Positions 44,831 to 57,229 of a stretch of 64,000 bases of DNA are shown one piece after another. The notes below the pieces were generated by a model. That model saw only the letters and a list, made by a program, of their open reading frames with translations, did no database searches and was not told the origin of the DNA. This DNA comes from Hanleya hanleyi (Eukaryota; Mollusca; Polyplacophora; Lepidopleurida; Hanleyidae). The stretch is taken from positions 1-64,000 of the forward strand of contig JAVTVY010018684.1 in the NCBI GenBank assembly GCA_036873755.1, written 5' to 3'. The stretch's first letter is position 1. Every line of letters begins with the position of its first letter. A program made the translations under genes and the position numbers.

Positions 44831-46889
44831 TTTCGTGACGAAAACATCACAAAGTATCAGCTTTGGTTACATTTCGTTGAATAAATATTATTGATGACCG
44901 GAGGTTTGCAGCAGGAGTGTGGGAAGAACGAATATCCTTGGAATGTTGCATCTGACAATGCAGCTGAGTGTTTGTTTGCATATCACTAGACTTCGTGGAT
45001 AAATCTAGAGGGATAAGCTTATATTAATTAATTATTATTGTTACCAGCGCTGGTAGCTAACAGTTAACAGATATTTTGTTCCTTGGAAGACAAATATATC
45101 AACCCAACATCGCCACGAGGAGTTAACATAGGCGAACCACGAATTTGATTATTTCCAGCGATATGCAGGGTCACGGCCTCTCACAGAACTCCCATGATTC
45201 ATTGCGCCATCTTCGGCAGTTCGACTCCGGACGTTGGAGTTGCATTCGCGGCTGGCATCAGATTACAATTAATCACTTCCGGGTCAGTAGCCGAGCGGAT
45301 CTTTATGGATTTTATGAGCTGCGATTTATCAGACTTTCTGATACATCTGATATTTCAACTTGCAGATGAGTCTTCAAACTGTACTTCCTGGTGTTGATTT
45401 GGGCCACTTTGGAAAAAGCATGGTGGATGAAGACATGATCAGTGAAGGGTGAGAAGGCTCCCTGTTTACAAACTGAATGACATTCTGTAGCACAAATCAG
45501 CTGTCAGTGGCGGTAATTTGAAATTTCCATGGTCAACGTCTGTCAAGACTTCCACTGGTAATGTCCCACAAAGTAAATATTGACATGCCAGGTGGATTTA
45601 TGCATTGTGAATTTTCTGGATTTTTGCCGATTTTTAACGCTAATACATAACAAGTAACGAAATTAATAGTTAGCTGATACCATATTTGGTAAATGAATAT
45701 ACTCAACGTGCCCCTCAAGATGATACCGGCTGCTTGAGTCGTGTCCTGACATTCCAAAATTGCAGTTCGCCAGTTCCCGCTAGGGGGCAATGTTTACAAC
45801 AGGATGCGATGAAACAGGAAACATGCCGTCGATGATACTGAATACATCCTTGGACACTTCTAGCTTTATGGATTTCTGGTCATACACATATATTTGAAAT
45901 GATTCAGCTACCAGTGGTTGTATCATCCCAGCTGAAGAACGATCACAAGACGGGTGATACCCATGATACTATGGACAACTAGCGTGTGATAATCTTTAAC
46001 GAGGAGAGGGGCTTAGGCAGGGTAACCCTCAACAGCCGCAATTCAACTATAAACTTAACTCTAAAACAATTAATACTGCCAAAGTGAAATTACAGGTTGT
46101 TTTCTAACATGTATTGATATACTACAATTGATTAAAGACATTTTTGAAGGACAGCAGGTTTGTCACATTTCACAGAACAAGAAGAGCTACATAAGTTTCT
46201 ATATAACCCTAGCTTAGCAGACGACATAGTTAGAATCTGAAAACTGCAAACATATAATTAATACGCACTTAACAAAATATTAGGAAATGTTTAATTTGAA
46301 CATAATTGATATGAAAATAATAAATATATACAAAGCACAGAAGTATGTCTTCTGCTGTAAGGACTTTGTCTTGTGCGTGTGCGAGTAAAACTTAATCTCC
46401 GTCAATCATAATGTCCTACATAATGTATCTGGCTGGTCAAGAAAACAGGTCAAGACCGAATAATTTAGTTGTCCTCATGTGCGTGAAAGCTGTAAACAAT
46501 TCATCCTTTTGTTAGAGGTTATAGATTCTGGAAAACCATTGACACCCTACTGATACCGTAATATAATTTCACTTAAATATAACTAAAAATGAGTATTTTG
46601 CTTTTCATTTTTTCATTTTTAGCCCCCTGCTGACAGCATCAAGAAGCTTATAATTACTGTAATTATTCTATGTGTACAAATATATTATATTGTATCAATA
46701 AGCATGGTATAAGGAATATTTTGGTATATAATTTTGGTCACCAAATACATTTCATACACGATTATCACATTAAGGTGCAGGAATGGTTATTATTGTCTCG
46801 CATGCTATTTAGCAGATCTGCTACTTCGCAAATAATTTCTAAAATCAGTGATATTTAGAAAGGGGTGTGCTACTTTGAAGATAATTTCT
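44831..46889. other. Intergenic, nothing recognised
   Basis: No coding frame with a recognisable domain. AT-rich towards the satellite. Confidence 0.5.
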
Positions 46890-47179
46890 AGGATTACTGC
46901 TAGTTAGCACTTTGACTTGCCTGTTCTCAAATGAAATATATTGTATAATTAGCACAAATGCTAAATATTCAATATTTCTTTCTAAATTGCAGCCAGAAGA
47001 AATATTCAATATTCATGATAAATCGCAGACGCAAATTGTCGGACTGCCTCTCCCGAAAGAAAATATATTGTATAATTAGCACAAATACTAAATATTGAAT
47101 ATTTCTTCTAAATTGCAGCCATCATAAATATTGAATATTTCTTCTAAATCGCAGCTCCAAATTGACCGATTGCCTCTTC
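46890..47179. repeat. Satellite monomers preceding the MITE
   Basis: Units with GAAAATATATTGTATAATTA and GCACAAATACTAAATATTG recur near 46935 and 47058, and again at 47752-47800 after the MITE. They are related to the 90-bp satellite. Confidence 0.7.
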
Positions 47180-47183
47180 TTAA

Positions 47184-47747
47184 CCCTATCTGGCCTGGGC
47201 TTTTTGGGACCTGTCCAGGCCTGGGGGGGGCCGAAATGGCCCCCCCTAATTATTTTTCTTACCCCTTGAGCTAGCGGGCTGAAACTTATTACACTATACC
47301 CCTGGGTCAAGCTCTACCAGAAAATGTAAAAAAATCCAAGATGGCCGATTTGATGACGTCATTTTCAAAAACGACATTTTTTGGTCGATTTTTCGGTCAG
47401 ATTTTCCGAATTTTTTATTTTTGCAATTTCTCCACAAAAACTGTACGAAAAATTAGCAAATATTAATGTGATATGAAATAAAATATTTTTTGCCCACTTT
47501 TCATTGCGGAAAAGCAGAAATTTTGAAGAAATTTGACAAAAACATCACTTTTCTGGTACCCACGTGGCCGCCATCTTGGATTTACCCATGATCCTCTGCT
47601 CGGGGGGTTATGCAAATAGGCTCAAAATGACCCCAATAAGATAAACTATAAAGTCACGGAGTTTCAGCTCTTCATTTTTTTCCGTTCCGGAGATAGTGCA
47701 GAAAGTTTGGTAGGGGGGCCATAATGGCCCCCCCAGGCCAGGTAGGG
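47184..47747. mobile_element. piggyBac-like MITE, 564 bp, best copy
   Basis: Flanked by TTAA (47180-47183, 47748-47751). Ends CCCTATCTGGCCTGG and CCAGGCCAGGTAGGG form an inverted repeat of about 15 bp. It is exactly as long as the 29.5-kb copy and inserted within the satellite. A neighbouring monomer (near 47045) serves as an empty-site comparison. It carries TGACGTCA near 47355 and a YY1-like site. Confidence 0.85.
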
Positions 47748-47751
47748 TTAA

Positions 47752-47937
47752 AGAAAATATATTGTATAATTAGCACAAATGCTACATATTTTCAATATTG
47801 CAAGGACTGGTGATTAAGGAGGTTTAAGGCAGTCCTACCCCTTATTTGCTGGTCTGTGCAACTCCACTCAGACAATAACAGATTATTCTATCGTTCTTCC
47901 TGGTTAAACAACGCGCATGTGCTGGTATATAGACAGT
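47752..47937. repeat. Satellite remnant and spacer between two MITE copies
   Basis: Resumes the satellite with AAAATATATTGTATAATTAG, then unique sequence. Confidence 0.55.
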
Positions 47938-47941
47938 TTAA

Positions 47942-48140
47942 CCCTATCTGGCCTGGGCTTTTGGGGACCTGTCGTGGCCAAGGGGAGGGGGGCGGGCGGA
48001 ATGGCCCCCCACTAATTATTTTTCCGACCCCTTGAGCTAGGGAGCTGAAACTTACCACACTATACCCTTGGGTCAAGCTCTACCAGCAAATGTAAAAAAA
48101 TCTAAGATAGCCGACTTGATGACGTCACATTGACGTCATT
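47942..48140. mobile_element. piggyBac-like MITE, truncated at right
   Basis: Next to TTAA (47938-47941), starts CCCTATCTGGCCTGGG, and follows the 47.2-kb copy until about GATGACGTCACATTGACGTC, where the satellite array begins. Confidence 0.75.
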
Positions 48141-50215
48141 TTATAGTAGATTATAAATGTGCTAAATATTGAATATATTGTCTTTTCTCTGAAAAGACTT
48201 GTAGATAGTTAACTGCGAATCTCTTCTATTTAGTATAGATTATAAAAGTGCTAAATATTGAATATATTGTCTTTCCCAGACGCCAGCTACATATTTAAGT
48301 GCGAATCTTTTCTAATTATATGATATTATAAAGGTGCTAAATATTGAATATATTGTCTTTTCCCAGACGCCAGATAGATACTTAACTGCGAATCTCTTCT
48401 AATTATATGATATTATCAAAGTGCTCAATATTGAATATATTGTCTTTCCCAGACGCCAGCTACATATTTAAGTGCGAATCTTTTCTAATTATATGATATT
48501 ATAAAGGTGCTAAATATTGAATATATTGTCTTTTCCCAGACGCCAGATAGATATTTAACTGCGAACCTCTTCTAATTAGATAATATTATCAAAGTGCTAA
48601 ATATTCAATATATTGTCTGTTCTCAAACGTCACCTACATATTTAAATGCGAATATATTCTAATTAGATGATATTATAAAGGTGCTAAATATTGAATATAT
48701 TGTCCTTTCTCCGACACGGTGTTACAGATATTTTGATGCGAATCTCTTCTAATTATATTAGATTATAAAAGTGCTAAATATTGGATATATTGGATATATT
48801 GTCTTTTCTCCGAAAAGGGTCTTGTGGATATTTAACTGCGAATCTCTTCTAATTATATGATATTATCAAAGTGCTAAATATTGAATATATTGTCTTCCCC
48901 AGACGCCATCTACATATTTAACTGCGAATCTTTTCTAATTATATGATATTATAAAGGTGCTAAATATTGAATATATTGTCTTTTCCCAGACGCCAGATAG
49001 ATACTTAACTGCGAATCTTTTCTAATTATATGATATTATCAAAGTGCTAAATATTCAATATATTGTCTGCTCTCAAACGTCACCATATATTAAAATGCGA
49101 ATATATTCTAATTAGATGATAATATAGAGGTGCTAAATATTGAATATATTGTCCCTTCTCCGACACAGTGTTACAGATATTTTGATGAGAATCTCTTCTA
49201 ATTATAGTAGATTATAAAAGTGCTAAATATCGAATATATTGTCTTTTCTCCGAAAAGGGTCTTGTGGATATTTAACTGCGAATCTCTTCTATTTAGTATA
49301 GATTATAAAAGTGCTAAATATCGAATATATTGTCTTTTCCCAGATGCCAGCTACATATTTGGGTGCGAATCTTTTCTAATTATATGATATTATAAAGGTG
49401 CTAAATATTGAATATATTGCCTTTTCCCAGACGCCAGCTACATATTTAACTGCGAATCTTTTCTAATTATATGATATTATAAAGGTGCTAAATATTGAAT
49501 ATATTGTCTTTTCCCAGACGCCAGATAGATACTTAACTGCGAATCTCTTCTAATTACATGATATTATCAAAGGGCTAAATATTCAATATATTGTCTGCTC
49601 TCAAACGTCACCTATATATTTAAATGCGAATATATTCTAATTAGATGATAATATAGAGGTGCTAAATATTGAATATATTGTCCTTTCTCCGACACGGTGT
49701 TACAGATATTTTAATGCAAATCTCTTCTAATTATAGTAGATTATAAAAGTGCTACATATTGAATATATTGTCATTTCTCCGAAAAGGCTCTTGTGGAAAT
49801 TTAACTGCGAATCTCTTCTATTTAGTATAGATTGTAAAAGTGCTAACTATTGAATATATTATCGTTTCCCAGACGCCAGCTATATATGTAAGTGCGAATC
49901 TTTTCTAATTAGATGATATTATAAAGGTGCTAAATATTGAATATATTGTCTTTCTCGGACGCCAGCTAGATATTTAACTGCGAATTTCTTCTAATTAGAT
50001 GATATTATCAAAGTGCTAAATATTCAATATATTGTCTGTTCTCAGACGTCAGCTACATATTTATGTGCGAATCTATTCTAATTAGATATTATTATAAAGG
50101 TGCTAAATATTGAATATATTGTCCTTTCTCCGACACGGTGTTACAGATATTTTAATGCGAATATATTCTAATTAGACTAGATTATAAAAGTGCTAAATAT
50201 TAAATATAGATGATA
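48141..50215. repeat. 90-bp satellite in five-monomer higher-order register
   Basis: About 23 monomers of 85-95 bp, each with GTGCTAAATATTGAATATAT. By the block after TTGTC they fall into five types: a (GAAAAGGGTCTTG), b (CCAGCTAC), c (CCAGATAG), d (AACGTCACC) and e (GACACGGTGTTACAG). Reading left to right: a b c b c d e, a b c d e, a b b c d e, a b c d e. A higher-order unit of about 440 bp is therefore amplified, with slips at b and c. Confidence 0.85.
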
Positions 50216-50969
50216 TTAAAGTAACCCACTTTTCTGCCTACTACGGAGTTTAGCAAATATATCTGCACAATATTGCCAAGTATGCTATATAGCACCATGT
50301 TAAAGCATAGGAAATTTGAAAAGTATATAAAAAAAAGCCAATCCTGCACCTAACTCGATTATCACCACACCTGTAGTTTTACAAGGGACCATGTTGACCT
50401 GTGTTTCGTCGAATTAAGAGGGCCTACTGGTAAAAATGAAAGATATATCATACCTGATGTGGTGGTTCAAGACAGGGCTGGTAAGGAAGTTGTACGAACT
50501 GGAAGAAATGAAGAACGAACTTCAAGCAGCCGCTATGTTCATGATGTTATTATGTTATTGATACACGCCTCTGTCATGTGTGTTCTTGTCTCCAGTGCAT
50601 GCCTAAGTCTGGCTTACATCTAAACGCTGCTAATTAACGGTTATGCTCTAAGACGACACGGCATATTTCAGCCATACACAGAACAATTGCACTCATGCAA
50701 TAACTAAATCGATTTCGGATCAACAAACAATGTCAAGGTCAGGTTACACATGTCTATCTACCGTCGCACGTCGGTGAACTGAGAGGGATCCGTTACACGT
50801 CCTGAAATTTATACAGCAAAGTATACCACACACTAAATACATGTAGAACGTGTACTATGTTTTGTGTGTGCCCTACACATTATTCACAGAAGCTTGATAC
50901 TAAGGAAATCGGACTTGTGACTCATACTCAGAGAGTGACTGTAGTATTCTGGGTAGAATATATACGAAT
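50216..50969. other. Intergenic, nothing recognised
   Basis: No gene seen between the two tandem arrays. Confidence 0.5.
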
Positions 50970-51540
50970 ACCAGTTTGCTGAGGGCCAGTGTAACAAGCA
51001 CGCAGATTGGTCATACATATACCAGTCTGCTGGGTGCCAGTGTAACAAGGGCACCGATTGGTCATACACATACCAGTCAGCTGGGGCCAGTGTACCAAGA
51101 ACACCATTGGTCATACACATACCAGTCTGCTGATTGCCAGTGTAACAAGCACACCGATTGGTCATACACATACCAGTCTGCTGAGGGCCAGTATAACAAG
51201 TACATAGATTGGTCATACACATACCAGTCTGCGGAGGGCGAGTGTAACAAGCACACCGATTGGTCATACACATACCAGTCTGTTGTGGGCCAGTGTAACA
51301 AGCACATCGATTGGTCATACACATACCAGTCTGACGAGGACCAGTGTAACAAGCACGCCGACTGGTTATACACATACCAGCCTGCTGAAAGTAAGTGCAA
51401 CAGGCACGCTGATTGGTAAATGTCAATGCCAGTCTGCTACTTAGGGCCAGTACAACAAGCTCACCAACTGGTCATACGCCTACCAGTTTGTTGAGGGCTA
51501 GTGTAACATGCACACCGATTGGTCAAATACCAATACCAAT
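50970..51540. repeat. 51-bp minisatellite, about 11 units
   Basis: ACCAGTCTGCTG starts at 50970, 51021, 51072, 51121, 51172, 51223, 51274, 51325 and 51376, then diverges. The period is 51 bp, 17 codons, so long frames stay open on both strands. The minus strand (51426 to 50884) gives a Cys-rich 17-residue repeat TGMCMTNRCACYTGPQQ and the plus strand another. I see no start context, signal peptide or homologue, so I treat it as a repeat. Confidence 0.85.
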
Positions 51541-51554
51541 TTACCAAGCTACAA

Positions 51555-53225
51555 CGGGTTCACAGTGACTTTATCTATGCACCATGCAAACATGTTGTGA
51601 CTGGTGACCTTGATGTGGTGAGTGATAAGTACCTAAGATTAATCCTGATGAAGGGACCTAAATATAGAGAGCCGAGAAATATAAATCTGAAGGCCGACCA
51701 GAAGATAGTCCTGTCTGCTTTGGAACAGTACATTATTGATTGGTCTTAGCGAGAAAAAGTTGAACCTACAGTACTTGCTGATTGGCTGGACCTCACCAAG
51801 AGCAAGGTCGTATTGACAGAAGTACCCTTCCCCAAGCAAAACAAGTACTGAGAAGCTCCAATTTGCAAGAAGTTCTAGCAAATCTCCAGAGTAAATTCGG
51901 CATAGTTCCAGCAGACAAAGTTCCAAATAATATAATATTCATATGTAAATATTCTATTACCAGGTGCTGGTTGAAGAATTGAGTGTAAACATATCGTCAC
52001 TCAAATACGTCTACTTAATCTCAAACTGCATTTACTCTGGAAGATTTATTTAACAATCACAAAACGTTTCTCAGGGAAAGAGGTATTTGTCTTCCAACCA
52101 ATCATAACGATATACCAAAAGTATACTGGACTTCCAAAATGCATAAACCACCATACAAAGCTAGATTCATAGGTAGTTCCAGAGGCTGCAGCACCAAGCT
52201 TCTTTCAACCCTGTTGACGAGGGCCCTTCAGGCGAAAAAAAGCATTTTGGGAAAGGTATTGCGCCACTATTTCTAAAAACTCTGGCGTTGAATGTATGCG
52301 GATATTGAAAAACTCAAAATATCTTACGGAAGAACTTGATGCTAAAGGTCACACACCGTACAGACATGTATCCACATGGGATTTCTCGACTCTATATACT
52401 ACAATCCCTCATCAGGACTTTATTGACCGTCAAAGTTCATTGATATCATCTGTGTTCAAGAAAACTGATCGTACATATATTATTGTCGGAAGCCATAAAG
52501 CATTCTTTACCTCTACTACATACAAGAGATATCATTAATGGGATGTTTCTTTGTTAATAGAGTTGCTTGAATTTCTCATTAAAAATATATATTTGAAATT
52601 TGGCAACACAATATATCAACAGCATATAGGTATTCCAATGGGTACTAATCGTGCACCCCTATTGGTTGACATATATTTGTTCTCTTATGAATATGACTAT
52701 ATGCAGGAGTTTTCAAAAGCCGATCAATTCATAGCCTGTTCCTTCTCGTTCACCAAACGCTATATAGACGATCTTCACGCTTTGTATAATCGCTATATAA
52801 ATACCGCAGTGAAGGATATATATCCACCTTCACTGGATTTGAAGGAAACTAAAGATAACCCTACAGGCACATCATATTTAGACCTATATCTCTATAAAAA
52901 CGAAGCGGGCCTTCTCTCTCGTCGACTATATGACAAAAGAGATGATTACAATTTCGAAATCGCAAACTATCCCTTTCTGGACAGTAATATTCCAGTGGGA
53001 CCTGCATATGGCGTATACATATCACGCCTAGTAGCATTTGCTAGATCCTGTGTTAAATGTGACGATTTTAATCAACGTCACAAAACATTGTCACAGAAAC
53101 GTATAAAACAAGGCTACACCACCAAGCGCCTCCACTCAAAGTTTCTCAAATTTGGCGATACACATCGCGTGCTAATAGCAAAATACGAACATAGCGTGCA
53201 AGATCTATGGCCTTACGTTTCGTAA
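51555..53225 (+). pseudogene. Reverse transcriptase, broken
   Basis: Pieces in several frames. 51555-51749 is the N-terminal domain (TGDLDVVSDKYLRLIL, MKGPKYREP), ending in a TAG. Then there is a deletion near 51808, a further shift near 52230, and 52296-52538 with motif A (STWDFSTLYTTIPH) ending in TAA. 52551-53225 (224 codons) holds motif B GIPMGTNRAP and the YIDD catalytic motif, ending RYVS-like (WPYVS). No stop follows motif B, so the 3' half is readable. It is not functional as a whole. Confidence 0.75.
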
Positions 53226-53460
53226 CATGTGTCTAATTCCGCTTAACTTAGGGCTAGGGGCCGTATGAACCCATGTACTTCAAGGTCCTCATGGTACTCA
53301 TATGAACAGTCACAATCAAAGCATGACTGAGATACATCATTCTTTATATGACGACTTTACAACGAATATTATGGAATAAGAATACTGATCAGCGATACGG
53401 ATTTGATATTTTTGGAACATCATGATGTCTTGCCGGCATCATTGAAACCTGTTGACCGCT

Positions 53461-53626
53461 TCTCTTTTGCAGGAAACAAGTCTAGTGTTATGTATACTAT
53501 GATTGTCGTTTTGAATTTGGTGCTAATACTGTTATATGGAATATGGAATAGGTCTTTGGATTATGGACGCGGATATTCTCTAATGGACGACGGCTGAATT
53601 ATGAATGACGGGCCAGACGCTTGTAA
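53461..53626 (+). repeat. Copy 4 of the tail cassette (in element 2)
   Basis: Starts TCTCTTTTGCAGGAAACAAG and ends GACGCTTGTAA. It lies about 235 bp after the RT stop, as in element 1. Confidence 0.8.
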
Positions 53627-54505
53627 TTCATTTACGAACGCTATAAGCGATATAGTATTACTGCAGTAGATTTTGTAAGATTTCCACTGATTTGTCCACT
53701 GATGAATCTAATTGACATCCATGTCCTGCAGAGTTTGTAGTATTACAGCGAACGCGAGGAAGGTCGATCGATATTTGAATTGAATTCAGTTTGCTGGACT
53801 ACTTTCCTGTAACATTCGCTCTAACATGCTGTCTTGTTGATTGGTTGGATTCAGTAACCTTACTTGGCCGGATATAGCGATGGGGTCGAGTGCATGCGCA
53901 TTCGATTGGACAAGAAACCTGTTAAGCTAAGTTTAACATAGATTCAGGCTTTGCATCCGACATATACAACCGCAGGTCCCAAATAAATCTGTTTTCACCG
54001 GCGTTTACCGGCGTTTAGCTGAATCCACCAATAACAATTGAACACAGGATCACCAGTAGAAATGTAAGAGCAGTTGACCCCGCTTTGACTTTTGACCTTT
54101 TGTAATATGCAGATATTGGTAAGGGCGCTTTATATTTTAGCCGAATAGATGACAATGAGTTATAAACAATTTCTCAAATTCAATTTTATTTAGAAGCGAA
54201 CAATGTTAAATTTGGAAAATTGTTTAAAATTTTTGTCTAATTGTAAAGTCTAATTGTGAAGTGTTGGGTTACAGACTTGCATGCTCAACATTTAAACAGA
54301 TCCAGGAACGAAATGCACTGCAAATACAATGCCATTTTCTTCAGTCATACGCTTCTCAGCAATTTGCTAAATACCCTGTAACATCAACAATACTTGGCTC
54401 ACTATAATACCTTAACGTATTTAATAATTTGACTTCTGTTGATTAGCGATTGAAATGTCGATTGCTTTGAGAAACGTGTCAATTTACTTTTCATTTTACC
54501 TTGCT
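53627..54505. other. Intergenic, nothing recognised
   Basis: AT-rich, no gene. A 10-bp CCGGCGTTTA doublet lies near 54000. Confidence 0.5.
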
Positions 54506-55295
54506 ATATATTTCAAAATATTCCTATTATTTTGGATACTTCTAACTCTCTATGACAATTTGTCGGCTTTTTGAATAGTATTTAATTGATAAATTATTGA
54601 GATAACTAAGCTACCATCTCTAAAATACATACCATCTTAACATATACGAGATTTTACTTCTTTTTTGTTTTGCTATTACTTTACTTTGGTACTTATTTCA
54701 AAAATATTCTCATTACTCCAAAAAACGTAGTTCAGAAATTATAGTTCTCAAATGTGTCTTATCTTCCTGACTTGAACCCAAAAAGTTTTCAAACTTGTTT
54801 TCTCCTATCAAGTAATATGTTAATCCACAAGACTCATTTAAATTTCTGTGGATTTTTATGAACAGTCGACTAGGGGGGGGGGGCAAACCTAACAATTCCG
54901 GTTATGGTCGCCATTTTTTTCACCGCAGACAAGAAGGAGGTGACCTTGTCTGGTCAGGAAAATCGAAATTAAAACGTGATGGTATGTAACAAACTTTGTG
55001 CCCAGATTTTATACTCAAAATTGTTCAGTCTCAATAATGTTATCAAATTGAGTAACAAATTACATATATAAGTTATATACCGTACTTCTTTGTGATATCG
55101 TACTTCTTTGTGATATCGGTAGTGAAATTATTATCCTATATCACAGGTATTCCATTCGATGAGAAAATATACAAACCTTAATTCAGGTGTAGCTCAGGTT
55201 TTTCCAAATGCAGGTTCTATCCCTCTAGGGAATGTAAACGCCCAGCTGCGCACAGGCTAGTCCATGAATGATCCGGATAAATGTATAAATGTACA

Positions 55296-55461
55296 TCTCT
55301 CTTGCAGGAAACAAGCCTATGTTTATGTATACTATGATTGTCTTTTTGAGTTTGGTGTTAATACTGTTATATGGAATATGGAGTAGGTCTTTGGAGTATG
55401 GACGCGGATAATCTCTAATGGACGACGGCTGGATTATGAATGACGGATTAGACGCTTGTAA
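55296..55461 (+). repeat. Copy 5 of the tail cassette
   Basis: Starts TCTCTCTTGCAGGAAACAAG and ends GACGCTTGTAA. No reverse transcriptase lies upstream. The flanks differ from copies 3 and 4 right up to the pyrimidine tract. Confidence 0.8.
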
Positions 55462-57063
55462 ATATATAATTTAACGCAGACTGGACACGTCTATTACGAA
55501 AATAATAGAGGGGCATAAGATATTGTTATATTGGCAACAAGGAAGACTTCAGTCGCCATATTTAGCTTGCTGTGTGTGTAACTTGAATATAACTTTTTGC
55601 CTGGTATAGCATGTCTTCCCAGAAATGTTAACATATTTCCACTGGTATTGTACATATTCAACAATAATAGTGGGTCGGACTTTCCGAGAAAGATATTGTT
55701 ATCTCGGGTCAGGGGGTTCCGACTATAAGCTTGCCCTATTTCTTCAGTACAACTTGTATATCGTACATGGACACAAAGGCGATAGAAGACTGACAAAGCA
55801 AATTAACCTGTCAGGGGCCGGAGCGTATATACATCGTCTCACGTCGGTCCATATGGTTGTACATTCGTTTATCTACACGTTTGATCCTAACCTTGGGAAG
55901 AGAGTTCTCTATTTTCGGCAGTTACTTCAGGTATTTTGGAAATTCCTAATTTAATATTATTAAAAATACCACGTGGATTGCATCAGCCAATCAGTATTCA
56001 GCTGAGTGTCCTATTTGTTGGAATTTCCGTTCTAAATCTGATTTACGTGAATTTTTCATATTTGTATATCTTCAAGGCCAGACATATTTCTTACGATGAT
56101 ATCAAAAGCCTCAAATTTACCAGATTTCTCGTATCTGTACATCTCGCATGATCGAGTCGAAGAGTATACTTTTGGTGGAAAATTGGGCGCTTTTTTCTCA
56201 ATGGTCAACAATCATGAGCAAGTTCAGGATACGGTTCAATGACGTCATCATGATCAGGACTGAATGAGGGGGTCGAGATGAGATATATTTCAAAATATTC
56301 CTATTATTTTGGATACTTCTAACTCTCTATGACAATTTGTCGGCTTTTTGAATAGTATTTAATTGATAAATTATTGAGATAACTAAGCTACCATCTCTAA
56401 AATACATACCATCTTAACATATACGAGATTTTACTTCTTTTTTGTTTTGCTATTACTTTACTTTGGTACTTATTTCAAAAATATTCTCATTACTCCAAAA
56501 AACGTAGTTCAGAAATTATAGTTCTCAAATGTGTCTTATCTTCCTGACTTGAACCCAAAAAGTTTTCAAACTTGTTTTCTCCTATCATGTAATATGTTAA
56601 TCCACAAGACTCATATCGATATGAACAGTCGACTAGGTGGGGGGGGGGGGGCAAACCTAACAATTCCGGTTTTGGTCGCCATTTTTTTCACCGCCGACAA
56701 GAAGGAGGTGACCTTGTCTGGTCAGGAAAATCGAAATTAAAACGTGATGGTATGTAACAAACTTTGTGCCCAGATTTTATACTCAAAATTGTTCAGTCTC
56801 AATAATGTTATCAAATTGAGTAACAAATTACATATATAAGTTATATACCGTACTTCTTTGTGATATCGTACTTCTTTGTGATATCGGTAGTGAAATTATT
56901 ATCCTATATCACAGGTATTCCATTCGATGAGAAAATATACAAACCTTAATTCAGGTGTAGCTCAGGTTTTTCCAAATGCAGGTTCTATCCCTCTAGGGAA
57001 TGTAAACGCCCAGCTGCGCACAGGCTAGTCCATGAATGATCCGGATAAATGTATAAATGTACA

Positions 57064-57229
57064 TCTCTCTTGCAGGAAACAAGCCTATGTTTATGTATAC
57101 TATGATTGTCTTTTTGAGTTTGGTGTTAATACTGTTATATGGAATATGGAGTAGGTCTTTGGAGTATGGACGCGGATAATCTCTAATGGACGACGGCTGG
57201 ATTATGAATGACGGATTAGACGCTTGTAA
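57064..57229 (+). repeat. Copy 6 of the tail cassette
   Basis: Same as copy 5, duplicated with the 1.77-kb unit. Confidence 0.8.

Larger units (their letters stand above)
51545..53626 (+). mobile_element. Penelope-like retroelement 2, degraded
   Basis: Plus-strand relative of the 21-kb element: N-terminal domain, RT palm, 3' core (53230-53270) and tail cassette (53461-53626). It extends further 5' than copy 1 but carries several stops and shifts. It directly follows the 51-bp minisatellite. Confidence 0.7.

Noticed and set aside
48141..50215. CRISPR-like array
   Set aside because: Regular 90-bp period, but the whole monomer is conserved with no unique spacers, and the DNA is eukaryotic.
50884..51426. 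180-codon Cys-rich protein
   Set aside because: The 51-bp unit keeps frames open on both strands. No signal peptide, start context or homology seen.
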